Source: Comamonadaceae bacterium (GTDB lineage Bacteria > Pseudomonadota > Gammaproteobacteria > Burkholderiales > Burkholderiaceae_C). Taken from it: a DNA stretch of 64,000 nt. The stretch spans positions 1 to 64,000 of the forward strand of contig JAAFIY010000002.1 of NCBI GenBank assembly GCA_013297985.1, in the 5' to 3' direction. The notes under the pieces are model-generated. The model saw only the letters and a list, made by a program, of their open reading frames with translations, made no database searches and was not told the DNA's origin. The translations under genes and the position numbers were made by a program. This document shows positions 34,189 to 44,029 of this stretch, piece after piece. The stretch's first letter is position 1, and the number at the start of each line of letters is the position of its first letter.

Positions 34189-36024
34189 ATGACCGCACCG
34201 CAGATTCGCAACATCGCCATCATTGCCCACGTCGACCATGGCAAAACCACCATGGTGGATCAACTGCTGCGCCAGTCGGGCACCTTTGCCGAGCACGAAA
34301 AAATCGTCGACACGGTGATGGACAACAACGCGATTGAAAAAGAGCGCGGCATCACCATCCTGGCTAAAAACTGCGCGGTGACCTGGCTGGGCACGCACAT
34401 CAACATCGTGGACACACCTGGCCACGCTGACTTTGGTGGCGAGGTCGAACGCGCTTTGAGCATGGTCGACGGCGTGGTGCTGCTGATCGACGCGCAAGAA
34501 GGCCCCATGCCGCAAACCCGCTTTGTCACCAAGAAAGCACTGGCGCTGGGCCTCAAGCCGATTTTGGTGGTGAACAAAGTCGACAAGCCCGGCTCACGCC
34601 CCCAGCATGTGGTCAACGCCGCGTTTGATTTGTTTGACAAGCTGGGTGCGACTGACGAGCAGTTGGACTTTCCGGTGGTGTACGCATCGGGCATCAACGG
34701 CTGGAGTTCGTTGGAAGAAGGCCCGGCAGGCGAACAGTGGGGCCCTGACATGTCGGCCCTGTTCAACACCATTTTGAAGCATGTGCCCTCACAAAACGGC
34801 GACCCCAGCGCACCCTTGCAGCTGCAAATCTCCGCGCTGGATTTCTCCACCTTTGTGGGCCGCATCGGTGTGGGCCGCATCAGCCAGGGCACCATCAAAC
34901 CCATGATGGACGTGGTGATGATGGACGGGCCTGAGGGCAAGCCCATCAAAGGCCGCATCAACCAAGTGCTGACCTTCCAAGGCCTAGAGCGCGTGCAGGC
35001 CACGGAGGCGGGCCCGGGCGAAATCGTGCTTATCAACGGCATTGCCGACATCGGCATCGGCATGACGATCACCGATCCGCTCAAGCCCGCGCCGCTGCCC
35101 ATGCTGAAGGTGGATGAGCCCACGCTGACGATGAACTTCTGCGTGAATACCAGCCCCTTGGCAGGCCGTGAGGGCAAGTTTGTCACCAGCCGCCAGATCT
35201 GGGACCGCCTGCAGCGCGAGCTGCAACACAACGTGGCTCTGCGGGTGAAAGAAACCGGCGAAGAAGGCGTGTTTGAAGTGATGGGCCGGGGCGAACTGCA
35301 CCTGACCATCTTGCTTGAGAACATGCGCCGCGAAGGCTATGAGCTCGCCGTGTCCAAGCCGCGCGTGGTGTTTCGCATGGTCAATGGCGAAAAGCACGAG
35401 CCCATCGAATTGGTCACCGCCGACATTGAAGACCAGCACCAAGGCGCGGTGATGCAGGCCCTGGGTGAACGCAAGGCCGAACTCGTCAACATGGAACCCG
35501 ATGGCCGCGGCCGGGTGCGGCTGGAATACCGCATTCCAGCGCGCGGCCTGATTGGCTTTACCAACGAGTTCTTGAACCTCACCCGCGGCAGCGGCCTGAT
35601 CAGCAACATTTTTGATAGTTATGAGCCGCACAAGGGTGACATCGGCGGGCGCAAAAACGGCGTGCTCATCAGCATGGACGATGGCGAAATCTTCACCTAT
35701 GCGCTGGGCAAACTGGACGACCGTGGCCGCATGTTTGTGCGCGCCAATGACCCGGTGTACGAAGGCATGATCGTGGGCATCCACAACCGCGATAACGACT
35801 TGGTGGTGAATGCCACGCGCACCAAGCAGCTCACCAACTTCCGTGTCAGCGGCAAGGAAGACGCCATCAAGGTGACGCCGCCCATCGAATGCACGCTCGA
35901 GTACGGCGTGGAATTCATTGAAGACGACGAGCTGGTGGAAATCACCCCCAAAAGCATCCGTCTGCGCAAGCGCCACCTGAAGGAGCACGAACGCAAGCGC
36001 GCCAGCCGCGAAGTCACCGCATGA
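34189..36024 (+). CDS. typA: GTP-binding ribosome-associated protein TypA/BipA
   Basis: 611 residues from the ATG at 34189 (MTAPQIRNIAIIAHVDHGKT), the family start; the frame extends further upstream only by overlapping truB. G-domain motifs are AHVDHGKTTMVDQLL, ERGITILAKN, DTPGHADFGGEV and NKVDKPGSR. The C-terminal family blocks GRGELHLTILLENMRREGYE and RIPARGLIGFTNEFL are present. It is an EF-G-like GTPase in 50S biogenesis and stress adaptation. Its stop overlaps the next start. Confidence 0.95.
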   Translation: MTAPQIRNIAIIAHVDHGKTTMVDQLLRQSGTFAEHEKIVDTVMDNNAIEKERGITILAKNCAVTWLGTHINIVDTPGHADFGGEVERALSMVDGVVLLIDAQEGPMPQTRFVTKKALALGLKPILVVNKVDKPGSRPQHVVNAAFDLFDKLGATDEQLDFPVVYASGINGWSSLEEGPAGEQWGPDMSALFNTILKHVPSQNGDPSAPLQLQISALDFSTFVGRIGVGRISQGTIKPMMDVVMMDGPEGKPIKGRINQVLTFQGLERVQATEAGPGEIVLINGIADIGIGMTITDPLKPAPLPMLKVDEPTLTMNFCVNTSPLAGREGKFVTSRQIWDRLQRELQHNVALRVKETGEEGVFEVMGRGELHLTILLENMRREGYELAVSKPRVVFRMVNGEKHEPIELVTADIEDQHQGAVMQALGERKAELVNMEPDGRGRVRLEYRIPARGLIGFTNEFLNLTRGSGLISNIFDSYEPHKGDIGGRKNGVLISMDDGEIFTYALGKLDDRGRMFVRANDPVYEGMIVGIHNRDNDLVVNATRTKQLTNFRVSGKEDAIKVTPPIECTLEYGVEFIEDDELVEITPKSIRLRKRHLKEHERKRASREVTA

Positions 36025-36953
36025 GCCTGCGTTTGAGTGATTTGCGCCTGAGCCACGGCCAAGCCATCGTGGCCATGGTGGCCTGCACCTTGATGTGGAG
36101 CAGCGCAGGCGTCGTCAGCCGCCAGTTGCAGGCCACCGAAGGGTTTGAGATGACCTTTTGGCGCAGCCTGTTTTGTGCGCTGTCGCTCTTGGTGATCTTG
36201 CCGCTGGTGCAAGGCCCCGGCGCATGGCGCACTTGGCCTTGGCGCCATGGCGCTTTTTGGTTGAGCGGCGTGTGCTGGTCGGTGATGTTCACCGCCTTCA
36301 TGATGGCGCTCACCATGACCAGCGTGGCTGCGGTGCTGCTGACCATGTCGGTCGGCCCTTTGATGACAGCGCTCTTGGCCTGGGTGGTCATTCGCCAACC
36401 CTTGCCACTGCGCACCTGGGGCGCCATCGTGGCCGCAGGCGTGGGCATTGGCTGGATTTTTGGGGCGCAATTGGCGGGCCAGGGCCAGGGCGCCATGCCG
36501 GCCGGCGCCAATCCGCTCTTGGGCTTGATGGTGGGCCTGCTGGTGCCGCTGGCCGGCGCGGTGATGTGGACCATTGCCCAGCGCGCCCAAGCGCGGGGTG
36601 TGCAAATGGATTTGGTGCCCTCAGTCATGCTGGGCGCGGTGATGTCGGCGCTGGCCACCTTGCCCCTGGCCTGGCCACTGACGGCGCCGTCTGGTAATGT
36701 GGCTTGGCTTGGGCTTTTGGGCTTGGTGCAGCTGGCCATTCCCTGCAGCTTGGCCGTGGTGGCCGCCCGCACCTTGAAGGCGCCCGAGGTGTCGCTGCTG
36801 GCGCTGCTTGAAGTGCTGTTTGGCATTCTGTGGGCCTGGGCCTTCGCCGGTGAAACACCCGGCCAGGCCGTCATTTGGGGTGGCAGCTTGGTGCTGGGCG
36901 CCCTGGTGGCCAATGAACTCTTGGGCCGCAGCCAAACGGCCCCATCAACCTAA
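36021..36953 (+). CDS. EamA/DMT family transporter
   Basis: 310 residues with about ten hydrophobic helices in two EamA repeats, e.g. AIVAMVACTLMWSSAGVVSR at the start and LLALLEVLFGILWAWAFAGE near the end; the latter is the conserved last-repeat motif. Inner-membrane drug/metabolite exporter of unknown substrate. It overlaps typA by four bases (ATGA) and is followed after 5 bp by the enoyl-CoA hydratase-like gene, so the three may be cotranscribed. Confidence 0.88.
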   Translation: MSLRLSDLRLSHGQAIVAMVACTLMWSSAGVVSRQLQATEGFEMTFWRSLFCALSLLVILPLVQGPGAWRTWPWRHGAFWLSGVCWSVMFTAFMMALTMTSVAAVLLTMSVGPLMTALLAWVVIRQPLPLRTWGAIVAAGVGIGWIFGAQLAGQGQGAMPAGANPLLGLMVGLLVPLAGAVMWTIAQRAQARGVQMDLVPSVMLGAVMSALATLPLAWPLTAPSGNVAWLGLLGLVQLAIPCSLAVVAARTLKAPEVSLLALLEVLFGILWAWAFAGETPGQAVIWGGSLVLGALVANELLGRSQTAPST

Positions 36954-36958
36954 GCGCA

Positions 36959-38116
36959 TTGACGACGATGAGCGACATCCTGTGCAGCACCCAAGGCCGC
37001 ATTGGCCTCATCACCCTCAACCGCCCCAAGGCGATGAATGCGCTCGGCCTGGGCATGGTGCGGGCCATGGCGCAGGCTCTGTCTGAATGGGCCACGCACC
37101 CTGACATTGATGCGGTGCTGGTGCAAGGCGCACCACGCGTATCGGCCGATGGCCGCAGTAGCACCCACTTTTGCGCGGGTGGCGACATTCGCTTTTTTCA
37201 CGCCGCCGCGCTGGCGGGTGATCCGGCGCTAGAAGACTTCTTTACCGAGGAATACGCCCTTAACCACCAAATCCACCACTTCCCCAAGCCCTACATCAGC
37301 TTGCTGCAAGGCGTGTGCATGGGTGGTGGCATGGGCATTGCTGGGCACGGCGCGGCCAACGCGGTGCGGGTGGTGTCGCCCAGCAGCAAGCTGGCCATGC
37401 CCGAGACGCACATCGGCCTGTTCCCCGATGTGGGCGGCGGATGGTTCTTGGCCCGCTGCCCTGGGCACTTGGGTGAGTGGTTGGCGCTGACCGGTGACAG
37501 CCTGGACGCAGAAGGCGCCATGGCCATCGGCTGGGCTGATGCGCAGTGGGCTGCAGACGACGCCAGCGCCTTGGTCGCTGCGTTGGCCGCGCCGCCCGCC
37601 GGGCACTCAGCGGCCACCCGCAATGGCGTCTTGGCCTTGCTGGCCCATTTGGGCTTGGCCACCCAGCCCTCAGATGCCGCACGCACCCAACTGGCCGCCC
37701 AGCGCGCCCACGCCGATCAGTTTTTTGGCCACCCCACGGCGCTGCAGATCGTGCACGCGCTTGAAGCCGCCACCGACCACGCCTGGGCCCAAACGGCGGC
37801 CCACACCCTGCGCCACCGCAGCCCGCTGATGTGTGAGGTGACGCTGGCCCAAGTGCGCCGCGCCCGCCAGATGGATTTGGCCGGCGCCTTGCGGCTAGAA
37901 CGCGATCTGGTGCGCCACTGCTTTTTCACCCGGCACCTCAGCCGCAGCGGCTTGAGCAGCGAAACGGTGGAAGGCATCCGAGCCCTGGCGGTGGACAAAG
38001 ACCAAAGCCCGCGCTGGAACCCGGCCCGGCTGGAAGACGTTAACGCCGACATGGTCAGCGGCTTCTTTCAAAGCCCGTGGCCTGCAGCGGCACATCCCCT
38101 GGCTCATCTGCGCTAA
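36959..38116 (+). CDS. Enoyl-CoA hydratase / 3-hydroxyisobutyryl-CoA hydrolase-like protein
   Basis: 385 residues of the crotonase fold: GRIGLITLNRPKAMNALGLG, the oxyanion-hole segment FCAGGDIRFFHAAA, and GVCMGGGMGIAGHGA, with PETHIGLFPDVGGGWFLARC and the HIBYL-CoA hydrolase-type C-terminus (FFTRHLSRSGLSSETVEGIR, DKDQSPRWNPARLEDV). The length and C-terminus favour 3-hydroxyisobutyryl-CoA hydrolase (valine breakdown) over a simple hydratase. The start could also be the second Met at 36968. Confidence 0.87.
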   Translation: MTTMSDILCSTQGRIGLITLNRPKAMNALGLGMVRAMAQALSEWATHPDIDAVLVQGAPRVSADGRSSTHFCAGGDIRFFHAAALAGDPALEDFFTEEYALNHQIHHFPKPYISLLQGVCMGGGMGIAGHGAANAVRVVSPSSKLAMPETHIGLFPDVGGGWFLARCPGHLGEWLALTGDSLDAEGAMAIGWADAQWAADDASALVAALAAPPAGHSAATRNGVLALLAHLGLATQPSDAARTQLAAQRAHADQFFGHPTALQIVHALEAATDHAWAQTAAHTLRHRSPLMCEVTLAQVRRARQMDLAGALRLERDLVRHCFFTRHLSRSGLSSETVEGIRALAVDKDQSPRWNPARLEDVNADMVSGFFQSPWPAAAHPLAHLR

Positions 38117-38133
38117 GGGTTTTAGACTCAATC

Positions 38134-38185
38134 GGGCTGTACCGCCCTATTTATGGGCCTAAGCAGCTATTAATTAAATAGCAAA
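38134..38185 (+). repeat. Dispersed double-palindrome repeat between convergent genes
   Basis: CGCCCTATTTATGGGC, then AAGCAGCTATTAATTAAATAGC, both hairpins present, 27-bp landmark spacing. It lies between the hydrolase gene and smpB, which converge, and may serve both as a transcript-end hairpin. Stop codons occur in the phase used by coding copies. Confidence 0.85.
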
Positions 38186-38203
38186 GCAAGCGGATCGGCG
38201 TGC

Positions 38204-38680
38204 TCAGCGGTGGCGTGACTTCATGGCGCGTTCTACCTCGCGCTTGCCTTCGCGGTCTTTGATCACGTCGCGCTTGTCGTGGTCGGCCTTGCCCTTGGCC
38301 AGGGCAATTTCGCACTTTACGTTGGGGCCCTTCCAGTGCAGATTCAGGGCCACCAGGGTGTAGCCTTTTTGCTCGACCTTGCCCACCAGGCGGCGGATTT
38401 CATCTTTGTGCATCAGCAGCTTTTTGCTGCGAATGGCGTCAGGGCGCACATGGGTGCTGGCGGTGCCCAGCGGGTTGATTTGGCAGCCCAGCAAAAAAAG
38501 CTCACCGTTGCGAATGATCACGTAGCCGTCAGTCAGTTGGACGCGGCCCGTGCGCACGGCTTTGACTTCCCAGCCTTCCAGCACCATGCCGGCTTGGTAG
38601 CGTTCTTCAAAGAAATAGTTGAACGCGGCCTTTTTGTTTTCGGCGATGCGTCCAGTGGCGGGGGCGGTGGCTTGCTTCAT
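38204..38680 (-). CDS. smpB: SsrA-binding protein SmpB
   Basis: 158 residues from the ATG at 38680 ([20 protein letters not shown]), which matches relatives; the longer frame to 38800 overlaps the divergent gene. Family marks are [35 protein letters not shown] and the basic tail [20 protein letters not shown]. It binds tmRNA for trans-translation rescue of stalled ribosomes. It is divergent from ratA with 62 bp between starts. Confidence 0.95.
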   Translation of the reverse strand: MKQATAPATGRIAENKKAAFNYFFEERYQAGMVLEGWEVKAVRTGRVQLTDGYVIIRNGELFLLGCQINPLGTASTHVRPDAIRSKKLLMHKDEIRRLVGKVEQKGYTLVALNLHWKGPNVKCEIALAKGKADHDKRDVIKDREGKREVERAMKSRHR

Positions 38681-38742
38681 ATTTGGGGCGTGCTGGTCCC
38701 AAACATGGGGGCGGGGGCCGGTAACATCCAGCCGCAAATTGT

Positions 38743-39189
38743 ATGAAGCTGGTCGAAAAGTCCGTTTTGATCTGGTACAGCGCAGATGCGATGTTCGCAT
38801 TGGTCACCGCAGTGCCCGATTACCCGCAGTTTCTGCCATGGTGCGACCACGCCCAGGTGCTGCACACCCACGCCGACGGCATGACGGCACAGATCAGCTT
38901 GAACATCGGCGGCATTCGTCAGCGGTTTACCACCCGCAACACCCACACCCCGGGCCGCAAAGTGCACCTGCAGTTGCTCGAAGGCCCGTTTTCGCAGCTA
39001 GACGGCCTGTGGACCTTCACTCCGGTGGGTGACCCAGCCAGCGCCGAGCCCGCCTGCCGCGTGCACCTAAGCCTGCGCTACGGCTTTGACAACCCCGCCC
39101 TGGCCGCCGTGGTGGGCCCGGTGTTTGACCGGGTGGCAGGCAGCTTGGTGGATGCGTTTGTGCAGCGCGCCGAAGCGGTCTATGGCTGA
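38743..39189 (+). CDS. ratA: RatA-type START/coenzyme Q-binding family protein
   Basis: 148 residues: [38 protein letters not shown] and the C-terminal [20 protein letters not shown]. This is the polyketide cyclase/START-like family that includes E. coli RatA and coenzyme Q-binding Coq10. E. coli RatA was reported to block ribosome subunit joining; a ubiquinone-related role is also argued for the family. The divergent smpB and the overlapping rnfH gene reproduce the conserved neighbourhood. Confidence 0.9.
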   Translation: MKLVEKSVLIWYSADAMFALVTAVPDYPQFLPWCDHAQVLHTHADGMTAQISLNIGGIRQRFTTRNTHTPGRKVHLQLLEGPFSQLDGLWTFTPVGDPASAEPACRVHLSLRYGFDNPALAAVVGPVFDRVAGSLVDAFVQRAEAVYG

Positions 39190-39568
39190 AGCCGCCGATT
39201 CATCCGATGCGCCCCGGGGCGATCTTGCCCCGGTGCTGGTGGTGTGGTCGCAAGGCCCGCGTCAATGGCTGCAACACGCGGTGCCCTGGCACCCTGGTTT
39301 GGCTGTCGGGCAAGCGATTGCGGCTTGCCCATGGCCCTCAGAGCAAGCGCAGGCCTTGCGCGATGACCTCAGCCACGGGCGTCTGCGGGCAGCGGTGTGG
39401 AACCGCCTGGCGCGGCCCGATCAAGTGCTGAACCCTGGCGACCGGGTGGAACTGCTGCGCGGTTTGCGCGTAGACCCTAAAGTGGCGCGGCGCGAGCGCT
39501 TTAGTGCCCAAGGCACCCGAGCCGCGGGCTTGTTTGGCCGCACCCAGCGTCCGCCTGGGGCACGTTAG
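39182..39568 (+). CDS. rnfH: RnfH family ubiquitin-like protein
   Basis: 128 residues from the ATG at 39182, which overlaps the ratA end by 8 bp. The beta-grasp fold is visible in VLVVWSQGPRQWLQHAVPWH, GLAVGQAIAACP, AVWNRLARPDQVLNPGDRVE and LLRGLRVDPKVARRERF; the last is the family signature. Function unknown; almost always encoded with ratA. The C-terminal tail (TRAAGLFGRTQRPPGAR) is basic and variable. Confidence 0.9.
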   Translation: MAEAADSSDAPRGDLAPVLVVWSQGPRQWLQHAVPWHPGLAVGQAIAACPWPSEQAQALRDDLSHGRLRAAVWNRLARPDQVLNPGDRVELLRGLRVDPKVARRERFSAQGTRAAGLFGRTQRPPGAR

Positions 39569-39609
39569 TCAAGGCAGCGGACTCGCAGCCGCAGAGGGAG
39601 AGCGCGCCC

Positions 39610-40119
39610 TTAGCGCCTGCAGTTGTCTGCAATCAGCGCATTGGCGCGCTGGGCCTCTTGTGCGCGCTGGGCGTCGTTCAAGATTTCGCGCTCGCCGCTG
39701 GCGGTGGTGCGGGCCAGTCGCACGCCGGAATCAATTTCGCGCTTGGCCTGCATGGCGCGTTCGCAGTTTTCAGCTCGCACCTTGGCAGCGGCTTGTTCTT
39801 CTTGGCGCTTTTTGTCCGCTTCAGCGGCTTCGGCGGCTTGCTTCTTTTTGTCTAGCTCCGTCTCGGGTGGTTTGGCGCCGCCCACCGGGCGGGTGGCGGT
39901 GTTGCTGCCGGGGGCAGGCGCCGCTGCAGAGGCCGCTGCGGTGCCGGTGGGCGCACCGGGGCGACGCAAGATGTTGCGGTCGGGAATTTCAGGCGGCGGC
40001 GGGCGGTCGCTGATGACGCGACGGCCGTTTTGGTCTAGCCATTGGTACTGTGCCGTGGCCACAGGCGCCCAGGCCGACAAGAGTGCCGCCAAGGGCAGGA
40101 TGACAAGCAGCTTGTTCAT
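39610..40119 (-). CDS. DUF4124 domain-containing exported protein
   Basis: 169 residues with a signal peptide (MNKLLVILPLAALLSAWAPV ATAQ) and the short DUF4124 motif YQWLDQNGRRVISDRPPPPE. A central Ala/Pro/Gly linker leads to a charged coiled coil (LDKKKQAAEAAEADKKRQEE). Probably periplasmic; function unknown. It is divergent from guaB, with 68 bp between starts. Confidence 0.87.
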   Translation of the reverse strand: MNKLLVILPLAALLSAWAPVATAQYQWLDQNGRRVISDRPPPPEIPDRNILRRPGAPTGTAAASAAAPAPGSNTATRPVGGAKPPETELDKKKQAAEAAEADKKRQEEQAAAKVRAENCERAMQAKREIDSGVRLARTTASGEREILNDAQRAQEAQRANALIADNCRR

Positions 40120-40187
40120 GTGGGCAGTGTAGTGGGGGCGGGCGGGCTTGTGGGCCTCGGTAAAATCCGCGCTTTGGAGTTTTGCCC

Positions 40188-41660
40188 ATGCGCCTACTTG
40201 GCAAAGCGCTCACGTTTGACGACGTGCTGCTCGTGCCCGCGTTTTCACAAGTCTTACCCAAAGACACATCGCTGGCGTCGCTTTTTTCCCGCAACATCAC
40301 TTTGAAGCTGCCGCTGGTGTCCGCCGCCATGGACACAGTGACCGAGTCTCGCTTGGCCATTGCCATCGCCCAAGAAGGCGGTATTGGCGTGATTCACAAG
40401 AACATGAGCGTGGCCGAGCAGGCGGCGCAAGTGGCCAAGGTCAAGCGCTACGAAAGCGGCGTGCTGCGCGACCCGGTGGTCATCACCCCCGAGCACACGG
40501 TGCGCCAAGTGCTGGCCTTGAGCGAGCAGCTCGGCGTGTCGGGCTTTCCGGTGTGTGACGGCGGCAAGGTGGTGGGCATCGTCACCGGGCGCGATTTGCG
40601 CTTTGAAGACCGCATGGACATCGCCGTGCGCACCATCATGACGCCGCGGGAGCGCTTGATTACCGTGCCTGACGGCACCACGCCCGAGCAAGCCCGCGCG
40701 CTGCTCAACAAACACAAGCTCGAGCGCTTGTTGGTCGTCAATGAAGCCTATGAGCTCAAAGGGCTCATCACCGTCAAAGACATCCACAAGCAACTGAACT
40801 TTCCCAACGCTGCGCGTGACGCCGCAGGCCGCTTGCGCGTGGCCGCCGCCGTGGGCGTGGGCGAGGGCACCGAAGAGCGCGTGGCCGCGCTGGCCAAGGC
40901 GGGCGTGGACGCGGTGGTGGTGGACACCGCCCATGGCCACAGCAAAGGCGTGATCGAGCGGGTGCGCTGGGTGAAGCAAAACTATCCGCACCTCGATGTG
41001 GTGGGCGGCAACATTGCTACTGGCGCGGCCGCACTGGCGCTGGCTGAAGCGGGGGCTGATGCGGTGAAGGTGGGCATTGGCCCGGGCAGCATTTGCACCA
41101 CCCGCATCGTGGCGGGCGTGGGCGTGCCGCAAATCACCGCCATTGACAACGTGGCCACCGCCTTGCGCGGCAGCGGCATTCCGCTGATCGCCGACGGCGG
41201 CGTGCGTTACAGCGGCGATCTGGCCAAGGCCCTGGCCGCAGGCGCCAACACCGTCATGATGGGCGGCGTGTTCGCGGGCACCGAAGAGGCGCCCGGTGAA
41301 ATCGTGCTGTACCAAGGCCGCAGCTACAAAAGCTATCGCGGCATGGGCAGCGTGGGGGCCATGCAGCAAGGCAGCGCCGACCGGTATTTTCAAGAAACCA
41401 CCCAAGGCGCCAACCCCAACGCCGACAAGCTGGTGCCCGAAGGCATCGAGGGCCGCGTGCCCTACAAGGGCTCGGTGCTGGGCATCATCTTTCAGATGGC
41501 GGGTGGCTTGCGCGCGTCCATGGGCTACTGCGGCTGTGCCACCGTGGGCGAACTGCGCGAGCGGGCCGAGTTTGTGGAAATCACCTCAGCGGGCATTCGC
41601 GAAAGCCATGTGCATGATGTGCAGATCACCAAAGAGGCACCCAACTACCGGGCCGACTAA
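40188..41660 (+). CDS. guaB: Inosine-5'-monophosphate dehydrogenase
   Basis: 490 residues from the ATG at 40188 ([20 protein letters not shown]), with GGAG nine bases upstream. Two CBS domains occupy about 95-200, the catalytic Cys is in [15 protein letters not shown] at about 302, and the flap shows [20 protein letters not shown]. It oxidises IMP to XMP, the committed step of guanine nucleotide synthesis. A TAAAAT -10-like box lies just upstream. It is followed by a LysM protein and then guaA, which performs the next step. Confidence 0.96.
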   Translation: MRLLGKALTFDDVLLVPAFSQVLPKDTSLASLFSRNITLKLPLVSAAMDTVTESRLAIAIAQEGGIGVIHKNMSVAEQAAQVAKVKRYESGVLRDPVVITPEHTVRQVLALSEQLGVSGFPVCDGGKVVGIVTGRDLRFEDRMDIAVRTIMTPRERLITVPDGTTPEQARALLNKHKLERLLVVNEAYELKGLITVKDIHKQLNFPNAARDAAGRLRVAAAVGVGEGTEERVAALAKAGVDAVVVDTAHGHSKGVIERVRWVKQNYPHLDVVGGNIATGAAALALAEAGADAVKVGIGPGSICTTRIVAGVGVPQITAIDNVATALRGSGIPLIADGGVRYSGDLAKALAAGANTVMMGGVFAGTEEAPGEIVLYQGRSYKSYRGMGSVGAMQQGSADRYFQETTQGANPNADKLVPEGIEGRVPYKGSVLGIIFQMAGGLRASMGYCGCATVGELRERAEFVEITSAGIRESHVHDVQITKEAPNYRAD

Positions 41661-41750
41661 AACCCCTTGCCGGGGGCGCACAGCCCGTCACACAGCCGCC
41701 CCAAGCTGGGTGGTACAACGCTAAGCCCAATCACCACACCGGAGCCACAC

Positions 41751-42248
41751 ATGGGACTGATTCAATTCTTCAAAGATGCGGGCGAAAAACTCTTTGGCGG
41801 CAAGCCCGAGGTGGCGGCCGCCATCGCCGAGCCCAGCAACGAAGAAAAACTGGCCAAGGCCAATGTGGTGGCCGGTGACGCCATCAAGACTTACATCAAA
41901 AGCCAAGGCCTGCCCACCGACGATTTGACGGTGACCTTTGACGGCCGAGACCAAGTGGTCACCGTGGCGGGCCTAGTGGCCACCCAAGAGCTGCGAGAAA
42001 AAATCGTGCTGTGCTGCGGCAACGTGCAAAACGTGGCGGGCGTAAACGACCAACTGCAGTGCGCCGCGCCCAAAGACCCGTGTGAATATCACCTGGTGGC
42101 CAAAGGCGACACCCTCAGCGCCATTGCCAAAAAGTTCTACGGCAACGCCAACCTGTACCCGCAGATCTTTGAAGCCAACAAGCCCATGTTGAGCCACCCC
42201 GACAAAATCTACCCCGGCCAGTTGCTGCGCATTCCGCCCAAGGCCTGA
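41751..42248 (+). CDS. kbp: BON-LysM protein (Kbp/YgaU family)
   Basis: 165 residues. An N-terminal amphipathic segment (MGLIQFFKDAGEKLFGGK) precedes a BON domain (KSQGLPTDDLTVTFDGRDQV ... GNVQNVAGVNDQL) and a C-terminal LysM domain (EYHLVAKGDTLSAIAKKFYG ... IYPGQLLRIP). E. coli Kbp of this architecture is a cytoplasmic potassium sensor. Its placement between guaB and guaA suggests cotranscription, although a terminator follows it. Confidence 0.9.
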   Translation: MGLIQFFKDAGEKLFGGKPEVAAAIAEPSNEEKLAKANVVAGDAIKTYIKSQGLPTDDLTVTFDGRDQVVTVAGLVATQELREKIVLCCGNVQNVAGVNDQLQCAAPKDPCEYHLVAKGDTLSAIAKKFYGNANLYPQIFEANKPMLSHPDKIYPGQLLRIPPKA

Positions 42249-42271
42249 TCGCCGTTTGGCTTGGTTCAAAC

Positions 42272-42298
42272 GCCCGCGCCGGATGCGCGGGCTTTTTT
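42272..42298 (+). terminator. Rho-independent terminator between kbp and guaA
   Basis: An 8-bp perfect GC stem (GCCCGCGC / GCGCGGGC) with a 5-base loop is followed by TTTTTT. It lies 20 bp before the guaA start, so partial termination may set the guaA level. Confidence 0.88.
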
Positions 42299-42317
42299 CT
42301 TTTTGGTGCACCCCGAC

Positions 42318-43961
42318 ATGACGCACGACACCGTATTGATTCTGGACTTTGGCTCGCAAGTCACCCAGCTCATTGCTCGCCGCATTCGCGAAGCGCATGT
42401 GTATTGCGAGGTGCACCCCTGCGATGTGTCAGACGATTGGCTGCGCCAATACGCCGCCAGCGGCAAAGTGCGCGGGGTGATCTTGTCGGGCAGCCACGCC
42501 AGCTTGTGGGAAGACGAAAGCCTGCGTGCACCCAAAGCGGTGTTTGAGTTGGGCGTGCCGGTGTTGGGCATCTGCTTTGGCATGTACGCCATTGCCGAGG
42601 CGCTGGGCGGCACGGTGGAAGGTGGACACAAGCGCGAATTTGGCTATGCCGAGGTGCGTGCGCGTGGTCATACCAAGCTGTTTGACGGCATCCAAGACTA
42701 CGCCACAGCCGAAGGCCACGGCATGCTGCATGTGTGGATGAGCCACGGTGACAACGTCACCCAGATGCCACCGGGCTTCAAGCTCATGGCCAGCACCGAC
42801 AGCTGCCCGATTGCGGGCATGGCCGATGAACAGCGGCGCATCTACGGCGTGCAGTTTCACCCCGAGGTGACGCACACCACACAGGGCCGCGCCATCCTCA
42901 ATCGCTTTGTGCTGGACATCTGCGGCGCAAAGCCCGATTGGGTGATGAAAGACCACATCGAAGAAGCCGTGGCCGCCATCCGCGCCCAGGTGGGGGATGA
43001 AGAAGTCGTCTTGGGGCTGTCAGGCGGGGTGGATTCATCGGTGGCCGCAGCCCTCATCCACCGCGCCATTGGCGATCAATTGACCTGCGTGTTTGTCGAC
43101 CACGGCCTGCTGCGGCTGAACGAAGGCGACGCGGTCATGGACATGTTTGTGGGCCAGCTGCACGCCAAAGTGATTCGGGTGGATGCGTCTGATCGCTTTC
43201 TGGGCGCGCTGGCAGGCGTGGCCGAGCCAGAAGCTAAACGCAAAATCATCGGCCGTGAATTTGTAGAGGTTTTTAAGGCCCAAGCGCAGCAATTGACTGC
43301 CCAAGCAGCTACAAATTCTGTAGCAACCGCGTCGCAACGCCGTGGCGCCACATTCTTGGCCCAAGGCACGATCTACCCTGACGTGATCGAGAGCGGCGGC
43401 GCCAAAAGCAAGAAAGCTGTCACCATCAAAAGCCACCACAACGTAGGCGGTCTGCCCGAGCAGCTAGGCCTAAAGCTGTTGGAGCCCCTGCGCGACTTGT
43501 TCAAAGACGAAGTGCGCGAACTGGGCGTGGCCTTAGGCCTGCCACCCCACATGGTGTACCGCCACCCCTTTCCCGGCCCCGGGCTGGGCGTGCGCATCTT
43601 GGGCGAAGTCAAACGCGAATACGCCGACCTATTGCGCCAAGCCGACGCCATCTTTATTGAAGAACTGCGCCGCCACACCGACCCCGCCACCGGCAAAACC
43701 TGGTACGACCTAACAAGTCAAGCCTTCGCCGTCTTCTTGCCTGTGAAAAGCGTCGGCGTGATGGGCGACGGCCGCACCTACGACTATGTGGTGGCCCTGC
43801 GCGCGGTGCAAACCAGCGACTTCATGACGGCCGACTGGGCCGAGCTGCCGTATGCGCTGCTAAAGAAAGTGTCGAGCCGCATCATCAATGAGGTGCGGGG
43901 GATTAACCGGGTGACCTACGACGTGAGCAGCAAGCCGCCGGCGACGATTGAGTGGGAGTGA
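42318..43961 (+). CDS. guaA: GMP synthase (glutamine-hydrolysing)
   Basis: 547 residues from the ATG at 42318. The class-I glutaminase has [16 protein letters not shown] with the catalytic Cys near 85; the ATP pyrophosphatase has [17 protein letters not shown] near 234; the dimerisation domain ends KPPATIEWE. It converts XMP to GMP. Compared with remembered E. coli GuaA, about 20 residues are inserted between EVFK and [10 protein letters not shown]; these are encoded by a dispersed-repeat copy ([15 protein letters not shown]) plus flanks. The last 19 bp of the gene recur twice downstream, marking the 3' end as an attachment site for islands. Confidence 0.96.
   Translation: MTHDTVLILDFGSQVTQLIARRIREAHVYCEVHPCDVSDDWLRQYAASGKVRGVILSGSHASLWEDESLRAPKAVFELGVPVLGICFGMYAIAEALGGTVEGGHKREFGYAEVRARGHTKLFDGIQDYATAEGHGMLHVWMSHGDNVTQMPPGFKLMASTDSCPIAGMADEQRRIYGVQFHPEVTHTTQGRAILNRFVLDICGAKPDWVMKDHIEEAVAAIRAQVGDEEVVLGLSGGVDSSVAAALIHRAIGDQLTCVFVDHGLLRLNEGDAVMDMFVGQLHAKVIRVDASDRFLGALAGVAEPEAKRKIIGREFVEVFKAQAQQLTAQAATNSVATASQRRGATFLAQGTIYPDVIESGGAKSKKAVTIKSHHNVGGLPEQLGLKLLEPLRDLFKDEVRELGVALGLPPHMVYRHPFPGPGLGVRILGEVKREYADLLRQADAIFIEELRRHTDPATGKTWYDLTSQAFAVFLPVKSVGVMGDGRTYDYVVALRAVQTSDFMTADWAELPYALLKKVSSRIINEVRGINRVTYDVSSKPPATIEWE
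43276..43328 (+). repeat. Dispersed-repeat copy inside guaA
   Basis: GGCCCAAGCGCAG, nine codons from GCG to GCT, then ACAAATTCTGTAGCAACC with the perfect second hairpin GCTACA / TGTAGC. Sense orientation, shared phase. It encodes residues about 323-337, absent from remembered GuaA sequences. Confidence 0.88.
43943..43961 (+). other. Attachment-like site 1: guaA 3' end
   Basis: GACGATTGAGTGGGAGTGA, ending in the guaA stop codon. It matches 51928-51946 at 18 of 19 positions. Shifted by one base and extended two, it matches 54035-54054 at 18 of 20. The guaA 3' end is a known integration site of genomic islands in varied bacteria. Confidence 0.7.
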
Positions 43962-44029
43962 CGGAGAGTTCTGGTTGCTTGCGATTGGTGTGCGCTTTGC
44001 ATACGAGACGGTGACTATGCGACACCGTG

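Noticed and set aside
35600-35630. A dispersed-repeat-like stretch in typA (ATTTTTGATAGTTATGAG)
   Set aside because: It encodes FDSYEP at a point where TypA proteins naturally have FDxYxP, and the upstream landmark GCGCCC and spacing are missing.
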